A DNA stretch of 64,000 nt, from positions 510,185,225-510,249,224 of the forward strand of contig NC_058518.1 in assembly GCF_904849725.1 (NCBI RefSeq), read 5' to 3'. This DNA is from Hordeum vulgare subsp. vulgare. Its lineage: Eukaryota > Streptophyta > Magnoliopsida > Poales > Poaceae. Below the pieces are notes generated by a model, which saw only the letters and a program-made list of their open reading frames with translations, had not been told where the DNA came from and made no database searches. Positions 1 to 10,600 of the stretch are shown piece after piece. The position numbers were made by a program, and so were the translations under genes. The stretch's first letter is position 1, and every line of letters starts with the position of its first letter.

Positions 1-370
1 GCGGTCCCTCTGGTTGCCCCGTGCCCCGCCCGCAGAGAAAAAGAAAAGTCAAGGAGCAAACAGATCGAGCAAGCAAGAAGAGGATGATGATAACAGATCT
101 AAATTGCGATGGGGGGTTGGGAGGATATGAGTCATCTTCTTGCTGCCTTCCGCCGCCGGCGACTCTCTTCTTCTTCTTCTTCTTCTTGGGGATTCTCTCT
201 GCTTGATTCCCTTGACGCGGATTGGGTTGTAGCCGCCGCGGGAGAGAGAGACGGAGGCAGTCCACCAAGGGAATATACGCGGCCGTAGCTGGACCTGGGC
301 CTGGGCCTGGCACGGTGCAGCGAGGCAATAAACGCGGCCCAGCAGGCAGGAACTGAGCTCAAGTATTTTT
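1..370. other. GC-rich, possibly genic left edge
   Basis: No recognisable protein. The stretch is GC-rich with CTT and AG microsatellites and looks more like a promoter or 5' leader than like the transposons around it. If it belongs to a gene, the pyrimidine/purine asymmetry would fit a leader read leftward out of the window. This is a guess from composition; no TATA box or start codon can be tied to a known product. Confidence 0.3.
165..187. repeat. (CTT)n microsatellite
   Basis: About seven to eight consecutive CTT/TTC triplets are read directly in the sequence, interrupted only at the edges. Confidence 0.85.
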
Positions 371-630
371 AGATCGAGAGGCGCAAGGTGAGCTGAAATA
401 TCAGACTTCTATGGCGAGCACCGGGATGCATGTCCGAGGGCTTACGGGGTTCAACATGGTCATCAGGTGGTGCCGATTTAAGACGGTACATCCGTTGCGC
501 TCGTGGCGGTGCTGATTTGGCTTGGCCGACGCTCTGAAGGCTACATGCGGGGCTGCTTTGCAGTGGTGTTGTGCTTCCTTGTCTGGTCGGCACATACGGC
601 TGAAGCGGGAGGGTGTGTGGCTCCTCTGCC
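371..630. other. unclassified low-complexity-free sequence
   Basis: No gene, TIR or LTR boundary recognised. Short open frames exist on both strands but none resembles a known protein. Its base composition resembles 958-1077 and 4087-4832, which are probably parts of the same ancestral stretch split by later insertions. Confidence 0.3.
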
Positions 631-792
631 TTTTAGCTTGGACGTCATGGGCCTAGGGATGTGCTTCACCTTGTAATGATGGCATTTTAGCTTGGACGTC
701 ATGGGCCTAGGGATGTGCTTCACCTTGTAATGATGGCATTTTAGCTTGGACGTCATGGGCCTATGGATGTGCTTCACCTTGTAATGATGGCA
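631..792. repeat. 54-bp tandem repeat, three copies
   Basis: Units begin at 631, 685 and 739, each opening TTTTAGCTTGGACGTCATGG and ending in TGATGGCA. The three copies are almost identical (CTAGGG against CTATGG in the third), so the expansion is recent. The last unit runs directly into the TIR of the following MITE. Confidence 0.95.
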
Positions 793-957
793 GTGGCGGA
801 CCTAATCCATGGGTTAGCATGGGCCATCGGTGTTACTGTGCACATGTATTTATTAATTTTCTTTTATTTTATGAACTTCCTTCTATGATATAAAAGGTAT
901 TTTTAAATCTCAGGGTGGGTCATGGCCCATCCTGGCCACCATCTACCTCCGCCACTA
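791..957. mobile_element. small hAT-like MITE
   Basis: Ends CAGTGGCGGA and TCCGCCACTA form a 10-bp terminal inverted repeat with one mismatch; the interior of about 145 bp is AT-rich and non-coding. This terminus is typical of grass hAT-type non-autonomous elements. I cannot see a matching 8-bp target duplication (AATGATGG on the left, GCAACCGG on the right), so the right boundary or the class could be wrong. Confidence 0.5.
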
Positions 958-1077
958 GCAACCGGGTGGGGGACTGCCCGGTAGCTTGGATATGGAGATG
1001 TGGCAGCGCACAACGGAGGTGGTCCTACTAGGGTATCCTAGTGTGACAATTGCGTAGTTGCTATGCGAGGGTCTGCA
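958..1077. other. unclassified flank left of the solo LTR
   Basis: No feature recognised. Its last bases (TCTGCA) belong to the 9-bp target duplication of the MULE-MITE at 2907-4086, which the solo LTR later split. It was therefore originally contiguous with 2904 onward. Confidence 0.5.
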
Positions 1078-2898
1078 TGTTGGAATTATGCCCTAGAGGC
1101 AATAATAAATATAGTTATTATTATAATTCCTGTATCAAGATAATCGTTTATTATCCATGCTATAATTGTATTGAATGAAGACTTATATACATGTGTGGAT
1201 ACATAGACAAAACACTGTCCCTAGCAAGCCTCTAGTTGGCTAGTCAGTTGATCAACGATAGTCAGTGTCTTCTGATTATGAACAAGGTGTTGTTGCTTGA
1301 TAACTAGATCACGTCATTAGGAGAATCACGTGATGGACTAGACCCAAACTAATAGACGTAGCATGTTGATCGTGTCATTTTATTGCTACTGTTTTCTGCG
1401 TGTCAAGTATTTGTTCCTATGACCATGAGATCATATAACTCACTAACACCGGAGGAATACTTTGTGTGTATCAAACGTCGCAACGTAACTGGGTGACTAT
1501 AAAGATGCTCTACAGGTATCTCCGAAGGTGTTCGTTGAGTTAGTATGGATCGAGACTGGGATTTGTCACTCCGTGTGACGGAGAGGTATCTCGGGGCCCA
1601 CTCGGTAATACAACATCACACACAAGCCTTGCAAGCAATGTGACTTAGTGTAAGTTGCGGGATCTTGTATTACGGAACGAGTAAAGAGACTTGTCGGTAA
1701 ACGAGATTGAAATAGGTATGCGGATACTGACGATCAATCTCGGGCAAGTAACATACCGAAGGACAAAGGAAATGACATACGAGATTATATGAATCCTTGG
1801 CACTGAGGTTCAAACGATAAGATCTTCATAGAATATGTAGGATCCAATATGGGCATCCAGGTCCCGCTATTGGATATTGATCGAGGAGTCTCTCGGGTCA
1901 TGTCTACATAGTTCTCGAACCCGCAGGGTCTGCACACTTAAGGTTCGGCGTTGTTTTATGCGTATTTGAGTTATATGGTTGGTTACCGAATGTTGTTCGG
2001 AGTCCCGGATGAGATCACGGACGTCACGAGGGTTTCCGGAATGGTCCGGAAACGAAGATTGATATATAGGATGACCTCATTTGATTACCGGAAGGTTTTC
2101 GGAGTTACCGGGAATGTACTGGGAATGACGAATGGGTTCCGGGAGTTCACCGGGGGGGCAACCCACCCCGGGGAAGCCCATAGGCATTGGGGGTGCCGCA
2201 CCAGCCCTTAGTGGGCTGGTGGGACAGCCCAAAAGAGCCCTATGCGCATTGGAAGAAAAATCAAAGAGAAAAGAAAAAAAAAGAAGGAGGTGGGAAAGGG
2301 AAGAAGGACTCCACCTTCCAAACCAAGTAGGACTCGGTTTGGGGGGGGGGAGACCTTCCCCCTTGGTTCGGCCGACCCCCTTGGGAGTCCTTGGACCCCA
2401 AGGCAGGGCTCCCCCCTCCTCCTCCTATATATAGTGGGGTTTTAGGGCTGATTTGAGACAACTTTGCCACGGCAGCCCGACCACATATCTCCACGGTTTT
2501 ACCTCTAGATCGCGTTTCTGCGGAGCTCGGGCGGAGCCCTGCTGAGACGAGATCATCACCAACCTCCGGAGCACCGTCACGCTGTCGGAGAACTCTTCTA
2601 CCTCTCCGTCTCTCTTGCTGGATCAAGAAGGCCGAGATCATCGTCGAGCTGTACGTGTGCTGAACGCGGAGGTGCCGTCCGTTCGGCACTAGATCCTGGG
2701 ACTGATTGCGGGATAGTTCGCGGGGCGGATCGAGGGACGTGAGGACGTTCCACTACATCAACCGCGTTCACTAACGCTTCTGCTGTACGGTCTACAAGGG
2801 TACGTAGATCACACATCCCCTCTCGTAGATGGACATCACCATGATAGGTCTTCGTGCGCGTAGGAAAATTTTTGTTTCCCATGCGACGTTACCCAACA
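1078..2898 (+). mobile_element. solo LTR of a BARE/Angela/WIS-type Copia
   Basis: The 1,821-bp segment opens TGTTGGAATTATGCCCTAG and closes ACGTTACCCAACA, the known terminal sequences of this Triticeae Copia group. No internal retrotransposon sequence follows. It is flanked by CTGCA (1073-1077) and CCGCA (2899-2903), a 5-bp target duplication with one mismatch, as expected after recombination between the two LTRs of a full element. It is collinear with the LTRs at 25666-27483, 32771-34559 and 37241-39068, which lie in the opposite orientation. Short open frames inside it recur in all copies and are not genes. Confidence 0.93.
2426..2433 (+). promoter_or_regulatory. LTR TATA box
   Basis: TATATATA follows a C-rich stretch two-thirds of the way through the LTR. 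The equivalent site exists in the other copies (for example near 26130 on the minus strand). In this family transcription starts shortly downstream, so this probably marks the U3/R boundary. Confidence 0.6.
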
Positions 2899-2906
2899 CC
2901 GCAAGC

Positions 2907-4086
2907 AGCCGAAATCACTGTTCTACCCTTGTCAGGATTCTGGTCACAAACTGAACTCGACACATAAGTATTTCACGATCTGACTCTTTTTGCAATGCGA
3001 TAGACCGTGATGTTTTTGTCCAACATAGAAATGCCAACGTAGATAGTGTTTCTGCCCTGGCCCACTGCCAGGCCGAGCACGTGTTGCTTGCTGACGTGAG
3101 AGTCCAGAAACGCCGATCAAGGTTGCGTTTCTGGAAACGCCACATTTCTTCCCTGGGTTAAGTAAACAACGCAGGGCCGCGGGTGGTACCCAGCCCACTC
3201 ATTTTCTTCATGAGTCGGCGGCACACGAACTGCCCTCCACCCCTCTCTCCTTCTCCACCAAATCCAACCCTAATCCTTCATTTTGGCCATCAAAAGGAGT
3301 AGATCGGACCGTCCCCAAGTTTCTTAAACTAGGGTTACGAACATAAGTACAAGAAATATACCACATTGCTAACAAAACCACTAAAAACAACTTTATCCAT
3401 CCAAATTAAGCATTGTCAAGCATTACACAAACTCTAACCCTGACCCTAAATCTTAATATTAGGTACAACCCAAACAATAAGGTTTGTTCACCAACATCAC
3501 AATGGAGCACTATTGAAACAACAATACTCAAACTAGGGTTAGGAACCACATTAACAAAACAATCCAAATAGACAAGTCCAACCAATAAAAGTTTGTGATA
3601 TGAAGGAGGTTAGCTCAAGAAACAGAAACTACACTGGATCCATCGACCAACCCAATCGATTTGCGAGGATTTGAAAGGGGCCAACTAAGGGACACAAAGG
3701 GGAAAAGGGCAAGAGCTCGGGATACGCCAATGGGAGGAGAGGACAGTGAGTGGTGAGTGATGGGTGAGAGACTCACGACCAGCTATAATATCCGGGTCGG
3801 AAATGCCGTTGACAATGGCGTTCCCAGAAATGTTAGACAGATCAACGTTTCTAGACTGCCACATCAGCGAGCAACACGTGCTCGGCCCGGTAGTGGGCCA
3901 GGGTAGAAACGTGGCGTAGCTCGACATTTTTTGTTGGGAAGAAACACTACCAACCTCGGCGTTTCTACGTTGGATGAAATGCCGCAGGCTCTGGCGTTGC
4001 CAAAAGGGTCAAACCGTGAAATACTTCCATGCCAAGTTCAGTTTATGACCAACATCGCTGACAACGTCAGAATAGTGATTTCAGCC
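2907..4086. mobile_element. long-TIR Mutator-like MITE
   Basis: The first ~235 bp (2907-3142) and last ~270 bp (about 3815-4086) are imperfect inverted copies of each other. Shared blocks include the outermost CCGAAATCACT/AGTGATTTC, AAACTGAACT and CGAGCACGTGTTGCT. Long TIRs with no coding capacity fit a Mutator-like MITE. A 9-bp target duplication supports this: TCTACAAGC at 4087-4095 on the right, and TCTGCAAGC on the left once the solo LTR that split it (TCTGCA at 1072-1077, AGC at 2904-2906) is ignored. The middle (3145-3800) is AT-rich and non-coding. Confidence 0.8.
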
Positions 4087-4832
4087 TCTACAAGCTAGTT
4101 GAGGTGGTGGGCCGACTTTGGCTACGTAGGGGTGGTTGTCGTGTCCTTTGAGTGCAAGCTTTCCCGACTCTCACCGGTTGGCAGTGAGGGCGCATGCGGG
4201 CGCCATTTCCCTTTGGAGGTGTCATTGACTCCCTCCACCCCTGGATCTGGCTCTTTGGGCGAAAGCCTAGACTCGACTGAGTCGAGGGACGACGTCCTCC
4301 CTAAGGCATTTCCTCCTTTGGGACATTGCTTTCAATACTGGTGATTCTTCTCACACTTCTGAGGGGCTAGACATGCACATCATTGATGTTCATTGGTGTC
4401 CAACAGGTAATGCGGATGCGGTGTTTCCACTTGTGTTGCAACTTATGCGGTAACAATGGTGGTAGTGAGAAAATTTGGGTAGTGACATGTTTTCATCGCC
4501 AATTGTATGGAATGTCCTTGAGCGTGAATTCAGACTTGTAGTGACGTGAGGGACACAGCGACAACAATGTCATGTGGTGGTTAGATCGGGCTATGTTGGT
4601 GTGAGTCGTACTTCTTTCTCCCGTGATGCTCGTGCTTGAAATCGGAGTTGTCTAGTCCTTGAGTGTTTGGTCGATTGTTTTGTCATAGGCCGACGAGGTT
4701 CTCATTTGTTGTCGTTCAAAGAGATCTTGAGGTGTCATCTGTGGTGAAGTCGGATGCGTTTGCTCGAGGAGAAGTGATAAGATGAAATTGCAGGCAACTT
4801 CGACGACGCCTTCTCCTCGGTGGTGGTGGTGT
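4087..4832. other. unclassified sequence between MULE-MITE and CACTA 1
   Basis: About 750 bp with no recognised gene or repeat end. It has fairly high GC and scattered short open frames, and looks like degraded untranslated or coding sequence of an unknown element or gene. Its right end (GTG, 4833-4835) abuts the CACTA terminus. Confidence 0.3.
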
Positions 4833-4849
4833 GTGCACTAGTAGAAAAA

Positions 4850-5045
4850 GGGCCTTTTGTCCCGGTTCATAAGGACCTTCTGTCCCGGTTTCGGAACCGG
4901 GACAAGAAGGTCGTTACTAATGCCCTTTGCCTTTAGTCCCGGTTCTTACACGAACCGGGACAGATGGGCCTCCACGTGGCCGCTGCGGCCAGGCCAGGCA
5001 GGGGGGCCTTTAGTCCCGGTTGATGACACCAACCGGGACCAAAAG
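4850..5045. repeat. CACTA 1 left subterminal hairpin cluster
   Basis: Several copies of GTCCCGGTT paired with inverted AACCGGGAC occur within 200 bp, some separated by only a few bases (for example CCCGGTTTCGGAACCGGGAC). In CACTA elements such subterminal repeats bind the element's TNPA-like protein. Here each pair can also fold into a short hairpin. Confidence 0.85.
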
Positions 5046-5563
5046 GCATCCACGCGTCAGCACCTGGCTGGAGCTGAGTTTTTTTTAAAGGGGCTGGTTT
5101 AGGTGTTAATTTAGGTTGTTATTAGCTAGCTAATAGAGAAAAGTGTCCTCTCTTATATATCTCCGTGCTTGGTCATCCGTCGTGCTTTCTTTTTTATATC
5201 TTTTTTACACTATATCATTTTCGTCGAATGGCAATAGTATTCTAATCGATCATCTAACAACTCATCATCAACTTAATCATATACCAAGTTATCATATGAT
5301 ACACATAAAACAAAATAGAGAAACATCATAATATATATATAGTCATCATATGCATCATGCATCCTAATTAATCAATCATGTCAAGTAATAATATAAACTA
5401 GAATAACTTGTCTCTCATAAGACCTAGTCATCGCTCTTAGATATAATGTCATAAAACAGAATAACACCTATCGCTCCATGATGAATCATAGAGATCCAAC
5501 GGTCTCCAGCTTGTGGCTTGCGAACCTTCTTTATTTCTCTCCATCTTCAATTTGGAGTCTTTT

Positions 5564-6867
5564 TTATCTTGATTTGAAGTTAATGAAGTATGGAGCATAG
5601 AACTCAACCCTCAGCGGGCTTCTAATTCTCATTTGACCTTCTGGGTCCATTAGCGGAGGCACTACATCATGTGGCAGTTGCTGTTGAAGAACATAATAAT
5701 AACATAGTTAGCAATTTAATCAACACCATTTATGCAATAGTGGAGCGTACTTAATTAGGAAACTCTTACCAAGACATTTCGGCGAATGTCATATGGACTC
5801 AACCTATGCACTAGTGGCATGTAAAATGAATAATTTTGGCCAATTCTAAAATGATACGGGAAGGTATCCCTAGAAGCCAGAACACCAGCAACAAGAAAGT
5901 GGAGAAGATGGTCCTTCTCCTCCCAAGTTAGATGTGATCCATACGTGTAGTGTGTCGTGTTAATTAATTTTCGTAATTCAGTCGAAGCAACGAAATAAGC
6001 TGTAAATTATAATTTAACAAATTTAGTATATAGATGAACATCAACTATTTTTAAATATAAATGCAAATTACTTCACATAAAGGTAAAACAGGAAGCATAT
6101 CATCGACAACCACCCAAATTTTGTAATAATTTAATGTTTCAAAAATACTTAGAAATTTTGTAATTGTCCACAAGATGTGGGCATTATATAAACCATTCAA
6201 AACGACCACATGTGCTACGATCATTCAAAGGACAATTTGGGTTGTTGTTGTTGTTTGTACAACATGTAACATTGATATAATTATAACTATGGCCCAATAA
6301 CTAGGAACCTGCAACGTGTGGCCAAAGTTTTAATAGACGATGAACACCACATGACATGTAAATTGCGAGAGGAAAACAAGTTGACTACACCAACTATTTA
6401 TAAATATAAATGCAAATTACTTGACAAATATGGTCGAGAAACTCACATGAAGGTAAAACAGGAAGCATATCATCGACAACCACCCAAATGTCAATGTTGT
6501 CTGGCATATTATCTTCAGGACGAAGATCGAAGGTGATTTCCATTCCCTTTTGAAATCCATATGCCTTGCAAAGATCTTCCCACTTTGGGCACCCAAATTC
6601 TGTTTAAAAAACTGAATTAAATACTTGGATAACAAATGTGTGACCATGTGTAGTCCTCAGCTTAGCGCTCCTCGTCTCAATTCTCTCATGGTCTTTGAAA
6701 CCGAGCCTCTCCAACACATATCTTCTTGCATGGAAAGGGAGGTACATATCGCCGTTCTCGTCAAGTTTCATGCTGAAGAACCTATCGTCTCGCAGGTGAG
6801 GCATGTCGCACATACCCCGAGAGTCGCCGCAATATTCACACTCGCAATATCCATCGTCAGAAATTTC
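5564..6867 (-). pseudogene. B3-like domain protein of CACTA 1, broken
   Basis: Leftward spliced gene. The 6867-6421 exon encodes a Cys-rich start (CECEYCGDSRGMC), then a segment with HARRYVLERLGF, KLRTTHGHTFV and, after the stop, WEDLCKAYGFQKGMEITFDL. That order (basic strand, then W..L...GF..GM.ITFDL) resembles a plant B3 DNA-binding fold. The next exon (5999-5770) contains LTWEEKDHLLHFLVAGVLA and RIGQNYSFYMPLVHRLSPYD. The last exon (5680-5564) ends APYFINFKSR and a stop. Splice sites look canonical except between the first two exons, where the phase is unclear. An in-frame TAA at 6604-6606 splits the B3-like part. The protein may act as the element's own DNA-binding factor, but that is inference. 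The 5' exon(s) towards the TATA box at 7954 are not resolved. Confidence 0.6.
6049..6489. repeat. partial exon duplication in CACTA 1
   Basis: 6049-6119 repeats 6396-6489 almost exactly, apart from about 24 bp missing in the first copy. Both contain AAACAGGAAGCATATCATCG. The duplicate lies in what should be an intron of the B3-like gene, so it is probably a copy of the exon end generated by local duplication. Confidence 0.85.
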
Positions 6868-7037
6868 CTGTTTTAATGTGGTAAATGTGTGTAAACAACA
6901 ATATAATCATGACACACTATATATATCGAAAGAACTGAACATCTATATATAATAACTCTTCATGCTCGCATCATGCATCATCATATATAACAACAAGTCC
7001 TACTAATTAGTCATCATCATACATAGTTGAATAAAGT

Positions 7038-7590
7038 GTGCAAATGAGGAGCATATTCAACAATAATATCACCAAAAAAATCACCAATAATATGAACATA
7101 TTCGATCTCTGCATGTATATGAACATACAAACATGCATATTTGATATTAAGCTCCTAGGATGCTCTTCAACTGGACCCTGTTCATTTCAACTTCACACGC
7201 ATTCAACGGGTCATGCACGTCCTTGGTAAACATTCACATTGTGATACACACATACTATCTCCATCCTATAATATAGAAGCTTTTCTGACACTATATATTT
7301 TCAGACACATGAACATGATTCTTACTACTTCTTTTTTGTACTAGTTCGGCGTCAACTAACATTGATCGGAGGGAATATCTTAGTTGAGCTGGGAAAGAAA
7401 ATCGTGCACATGAGGAGCATATTCAACAATAATATCACCAAAACAATCACCAATAATATGAACATATTCGATCTTTGCATATATATGAACATACAAACAT
7501 GCATATTCACCTTTTGACATATTCGATCTTTGCATATATATGAACATACAAACATGCATATTCAACAATAATATCACCAAAAAAATCTTT
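7038..7590. repeat. AT-rich direct repeats
   Basis: A block of about 110 bp at 7038-7150 (with AGGAGCATATTCAACAATAA) recurs at 7395-7505, and its second half recurs again at 7515-7560. The duplication encloses the Stowaway-like MITE at 7255-7380. It is non-coding. Confidence 0.85.
7255..7380. mobile_element. Stowaway-like MITE inside CACTA 1
   Basis: The left end CTATCTCCATCCTATAATAT and the inverted right end AGATATTCCCTCCGATC resemble the Stowaway consensus CTCCCTCCGTCC. TA dinucleotides flank both sides (7253-7254 and 7381-7382). The 126-bp length and lack of coding fit, but the TIRs are degenerate. Confidence 0.55.
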
Positions 7591-7611
7591 TAAGAGAAAA
7601 AAAATCTTTCC

Positions 7612-7937
7612 TCACGGCGACGGTGTCAGGGACGGGGACGGCGACGGCGAGGTGCGGCGCGGGGCGGGGCAGCGCGGCGACGGTCGACGGTGAGGTGCGG
7701 CGTGGGCCGGGGCGGGGCGGCGCGACAACGGTCGACGTTGAGGTGCGGCGTGGGCCGGGGCCGGGCGGCGACGGGCAGGGCTGGCGGCGTCGCGGGGCAC
7801 GGGGCGCAGGGCGGCCACGACGTCGGGGCGGCGCGGGACGGCGCGAGGCGACGACGGCGACGGCGAGGCGGACACGAAGACGGCGAGACGGAGTCGGGGC
7901 AGCCTGGCGGCGTCGGGATCGAATGGAGAAAGATCAA
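7612..7937 (-). other. GC-rich leader or first exon of the CACTA 1 gene
   Basis: A sharp GC-rich island of G/C-G/A triplets within AT-rich DNA. On the minus strand it is open and would encode a Pro/Arg/Ala-rich low-complexity chain. It begins just downstream of the TATA box at 7954-7961, so it is probably the 5' leader or first exon of the B3-like gene. A similar GC-rich block occupies the equivalent place in CACTA 2 (49985-50420). Translation of it is unproven. Confidence 0.45.
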
Positions 7938-7953
7938 AATTTCTAAACTGTCG

Positions 7954-7961
7954 CTTATATA
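7954..7961 (-). promoter_or_regulatory. TATA box of the CACTA 1 gene
   Basis: The minus strand reads GGCTATATAAGCGA, a strong plant TATA motif. It lies between the subterminal hairpin cluster and the GC-rich leader, correctly oriented for the leftward gene. Initiation would be expected around 7925-7930. Confidence 0.7.
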
Positions 7962-7967
7962 GCCCCA

Positions 7968-8190
7968 CCTTTAGTCCCGGTTGGTGGCACCAACCGGGAC
8001 CAAAGGTCTCTTTTCAGCAGCCCGACGGGCGGGAAGCAGAGGCATTGGTACCGGTTGGTGGCACAAACCGGGACCAAAGGCCTCTTCTCAGCAGCCCAAA
8101 GGGCGGGAAGCAGAGGCCTTCGGTCACGGTTGGTGGCACAAACCGGTACCAATGCCTCCCTTTAGTCCCGGTTGGTGCCACCAACGAGGC
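7968..8190. repeat. CACTA 1 right subterminal hairpin cluster
   Basis: Four near-perfect palindromes of the form GGTTGGTGGCACCAACC occur about every 50-60 bp, together with the same CCCGGTT/AACCGGG core as the left end. They are separated by GCAGCCC.ACGGGCGGGAAGC spacers. Each can fold as a hairpin. Confidence 0.88.
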
Positions 8191-8429
8191 CAAAGGCCTT
8201 GCGCGGTGCGGTGCTATGTTTAGTCCCACCTCGCTAGCCGAGAGGGGCTCGAAGTGGTTTATAAGCCCTGCCGAACCAACCACTTCGAGCTCCTCTCTAC
8301 TGTAGGCTTACGGGCCTAAATTCACTCTCTGTGCTTGTGGGCCTATTGGGCCTACTGCGGGCGTGCATCCTCGCCCTAGTAATGGGTTTCTAGTCGTATG
8401 CAGGCCGTGGTGGTCGTGTAGGCGGTACT

Positions 8430-9258
8430 TTTTTTAATTTTTTTCCTGTTTTTTGCTTTCTTTTTTGTTTCTAATTACTTATTTATTTTCTTTTACGATA
8501 ATTCTTTTTGCTATTAAAGTTTGTAACAAAATTCTAATTACTTATTTATTTTGTTTTATGACAATTCTTTTTGCTTTTAATGTTTTGAACAAAATTCTAA
8601 TTACTTATTTATTTTCTTTTATGATAATTCTTTTTGATATTAAAGTTTGTAACAAAATTCTATATACTTTTAGTTTCAATAATACTAGAGGTTTATAAAA
8701 GCTTTTTAGTTGATTCCTTTATTTTAATTTTTTCCCAGTTTTTTTGCTTTCTTTTTTGTTTCTAATTACTTATTTATTTTCTTTTGCGATAATTCTTTTT
8801 TCTATTAAAGTTTGTAACAAAATTATAATTACTTATTTATTTTCTTTTATGATAAATCTTTTTGCTTTTAATGTTTTGAACAAAATTCTAATTACTTATT
8901 TATTTTCTTTTACGATAATTCTTTTTGCTATTAAAATTTATAACAAAATTCTATATAATTTTAGTTTCAACAATACTAGAGGTTTATAAAAGATTTTTAG
9001 TTGATTCCTTTATTTTAATTTTTCCTAGTTTTTTTGCTTTCTTTTTTGTTTCTAATTACTTATTTATTTTCTTTTACGATAATTCTTTTTGCTATTAAAG
9101 TTAGTAACAAAATTCTAATTACTTATTTTTTTATGATAATTCTTTTTTGCTTTTAATGTTTTGAACAAAATTCTAATTACTTATTTATTTTCTTTTATGA
9201 TAATTCTTTTTGCTATTAAAGTTTGTAACTAAATTCTATATACTTTTATGAAAATTCT
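8430..9258. repeat. ~290-bp AT-rich tandem array in CACTA 1
   Basis: Units opening GCTTTCTTTTTTGTTTC start at 8455, 8746 and 9036 (periods 291 and 290). Each unit contains about three internal ~65-bp subrepeats with CTAATTACTTATTTATTTTC and GATAATTCTTTTT. Two open frames of 81 codons in it are artefacts of the repeat. Confidence 0.95.
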
Positions 9259-10600
9259 TATATATCATTTCATCCACATAGCATGTGCGAGAAAGTTGAG
9301 AGGGTTACCGCAAAAACTGGATGCACTTCGTGTACAAAACATACAATCTCTTTCGAAGTATCAGGGTTTCATACGGAAACTCGTCTGTTACAAAGGGATT
9401 TCATTTTTTTGAACTTATTTGAACTCTATAGTTTTTCTGTGTTCAAAATGCATCATTCAAAGTCACATCATCAATTTACAACCCTTTCTGGCTTCATTTG
9501 TTATTTTTCATGCATTTACTGATTATTTTGAGTTATAAGACCATGAAATTGAAAAACACTTGAATTGAACTGTGAAAAGGTTCCAAGTTGGCATGGTATC
9601 ATCATTTCACCCACATAGCATGTGCGAGAAAGTTGAGAGGGTTACGGCAAAAACTGGATGCACTTCGTGTACAAAACGAACAATCTCTTTCGAAATATCA
9701 GGGTTTCACACGGAAACTCGTGTGTTACAAAGGGATTTCATTTTTTTGAACTTATTTGAACTCTATAGTTTTTATGTCTTCAAAATGCACCATTAAAAGC
9801 CACATCATCAATTTACAACCCTTTCTGACTTCATTGTTATTTTTCATGCATTTACTGATTATTTTGAGCTGTAAGACTATGAAATTGAAAAGCATTTGAA
9901 ATGAACTCTAAAAAGGTTCCAAGTTGGCATGGTATCATCATTTCATCCACATAACATATGCAAGAAAGTTGCGAGGGTTAAGACAAACACTGGATGCACT
10001 TCGTGTACAAAACGGACAATCTCTTTCGAAGTATTAGGGTTTCATACGGAAACTCATCTGTTACAAAGGGATTTTCATTTTTTTGAACTTATTTGAACTC
10101 CATAGTTTTTTGTGTTCAAAATGCACCATTCAAAGCCACATCATCAATTTACAACCCTTTCTGACTTCATTTGTTATTTTTCATGCATTTACTGATTATT
10201 TTGAGTTATAAGACCATGAAATTGAAAAGCATTTGAATTGAATTCTGAAAAGGTTTCAAGTTGGCATGGTATCATCATTTCACCCACATAGCATGTGCAA
10301 GAATGTTGAGAGGGTTACGGCAAAAATTGGATGCACTTCGTGTACAAAACGGACAATCTCTTTCGAAGTATCAGGGTTTCATTCGGAAACTCATCTCTTA
10401 CAAAGGGATTTCATTTTTTGAACTTATTTGAACTCCATAGTTTTTCTGTGTTCAAAATGCACCATTCAAAGCCACGTCATCAATTTGCAACCCTTTCTGA
10501 CTTCATTTGTTATTTTTCATGCATTTACTGATTATTTTGAGCTATAAGACCATAAAATTGAAAAGCATTTGAAATGAACTCTGAAAAGGTTCCAAGTTGG
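9259..10600. repeat. 337-bp tandem array in CACTA 1, four copies
   Basis: Homologous landmarks (GCATGTGCGAGAAAGTTG and variants) lie at 9281, 9618, about 9954 and 10291, giving periods of 336-337 bp. Copies share GGATGCACTTCGTGTACAAA and TTTACAACCCTTTCTG and differ by scattered substitutions. The last copy stops at TCCAAGTTGG, directly against the terminal TAGTG. Confidence 0.95.

Noticed and set aside
8453..8989. Two 81-codon Phe/Ile-rich frames resembling membrane proteins
   Set aside because: They sit exactly on the 290-bp AT-rich repeat units and repeat with them; not genes.
8430..10600. Possible CRISPR-like or centromeric satellite array
   Set aside because: Units are long (290 and 337 bp), without spacers, and lie between CACTA ends; this is a transposon-internal tandem array.
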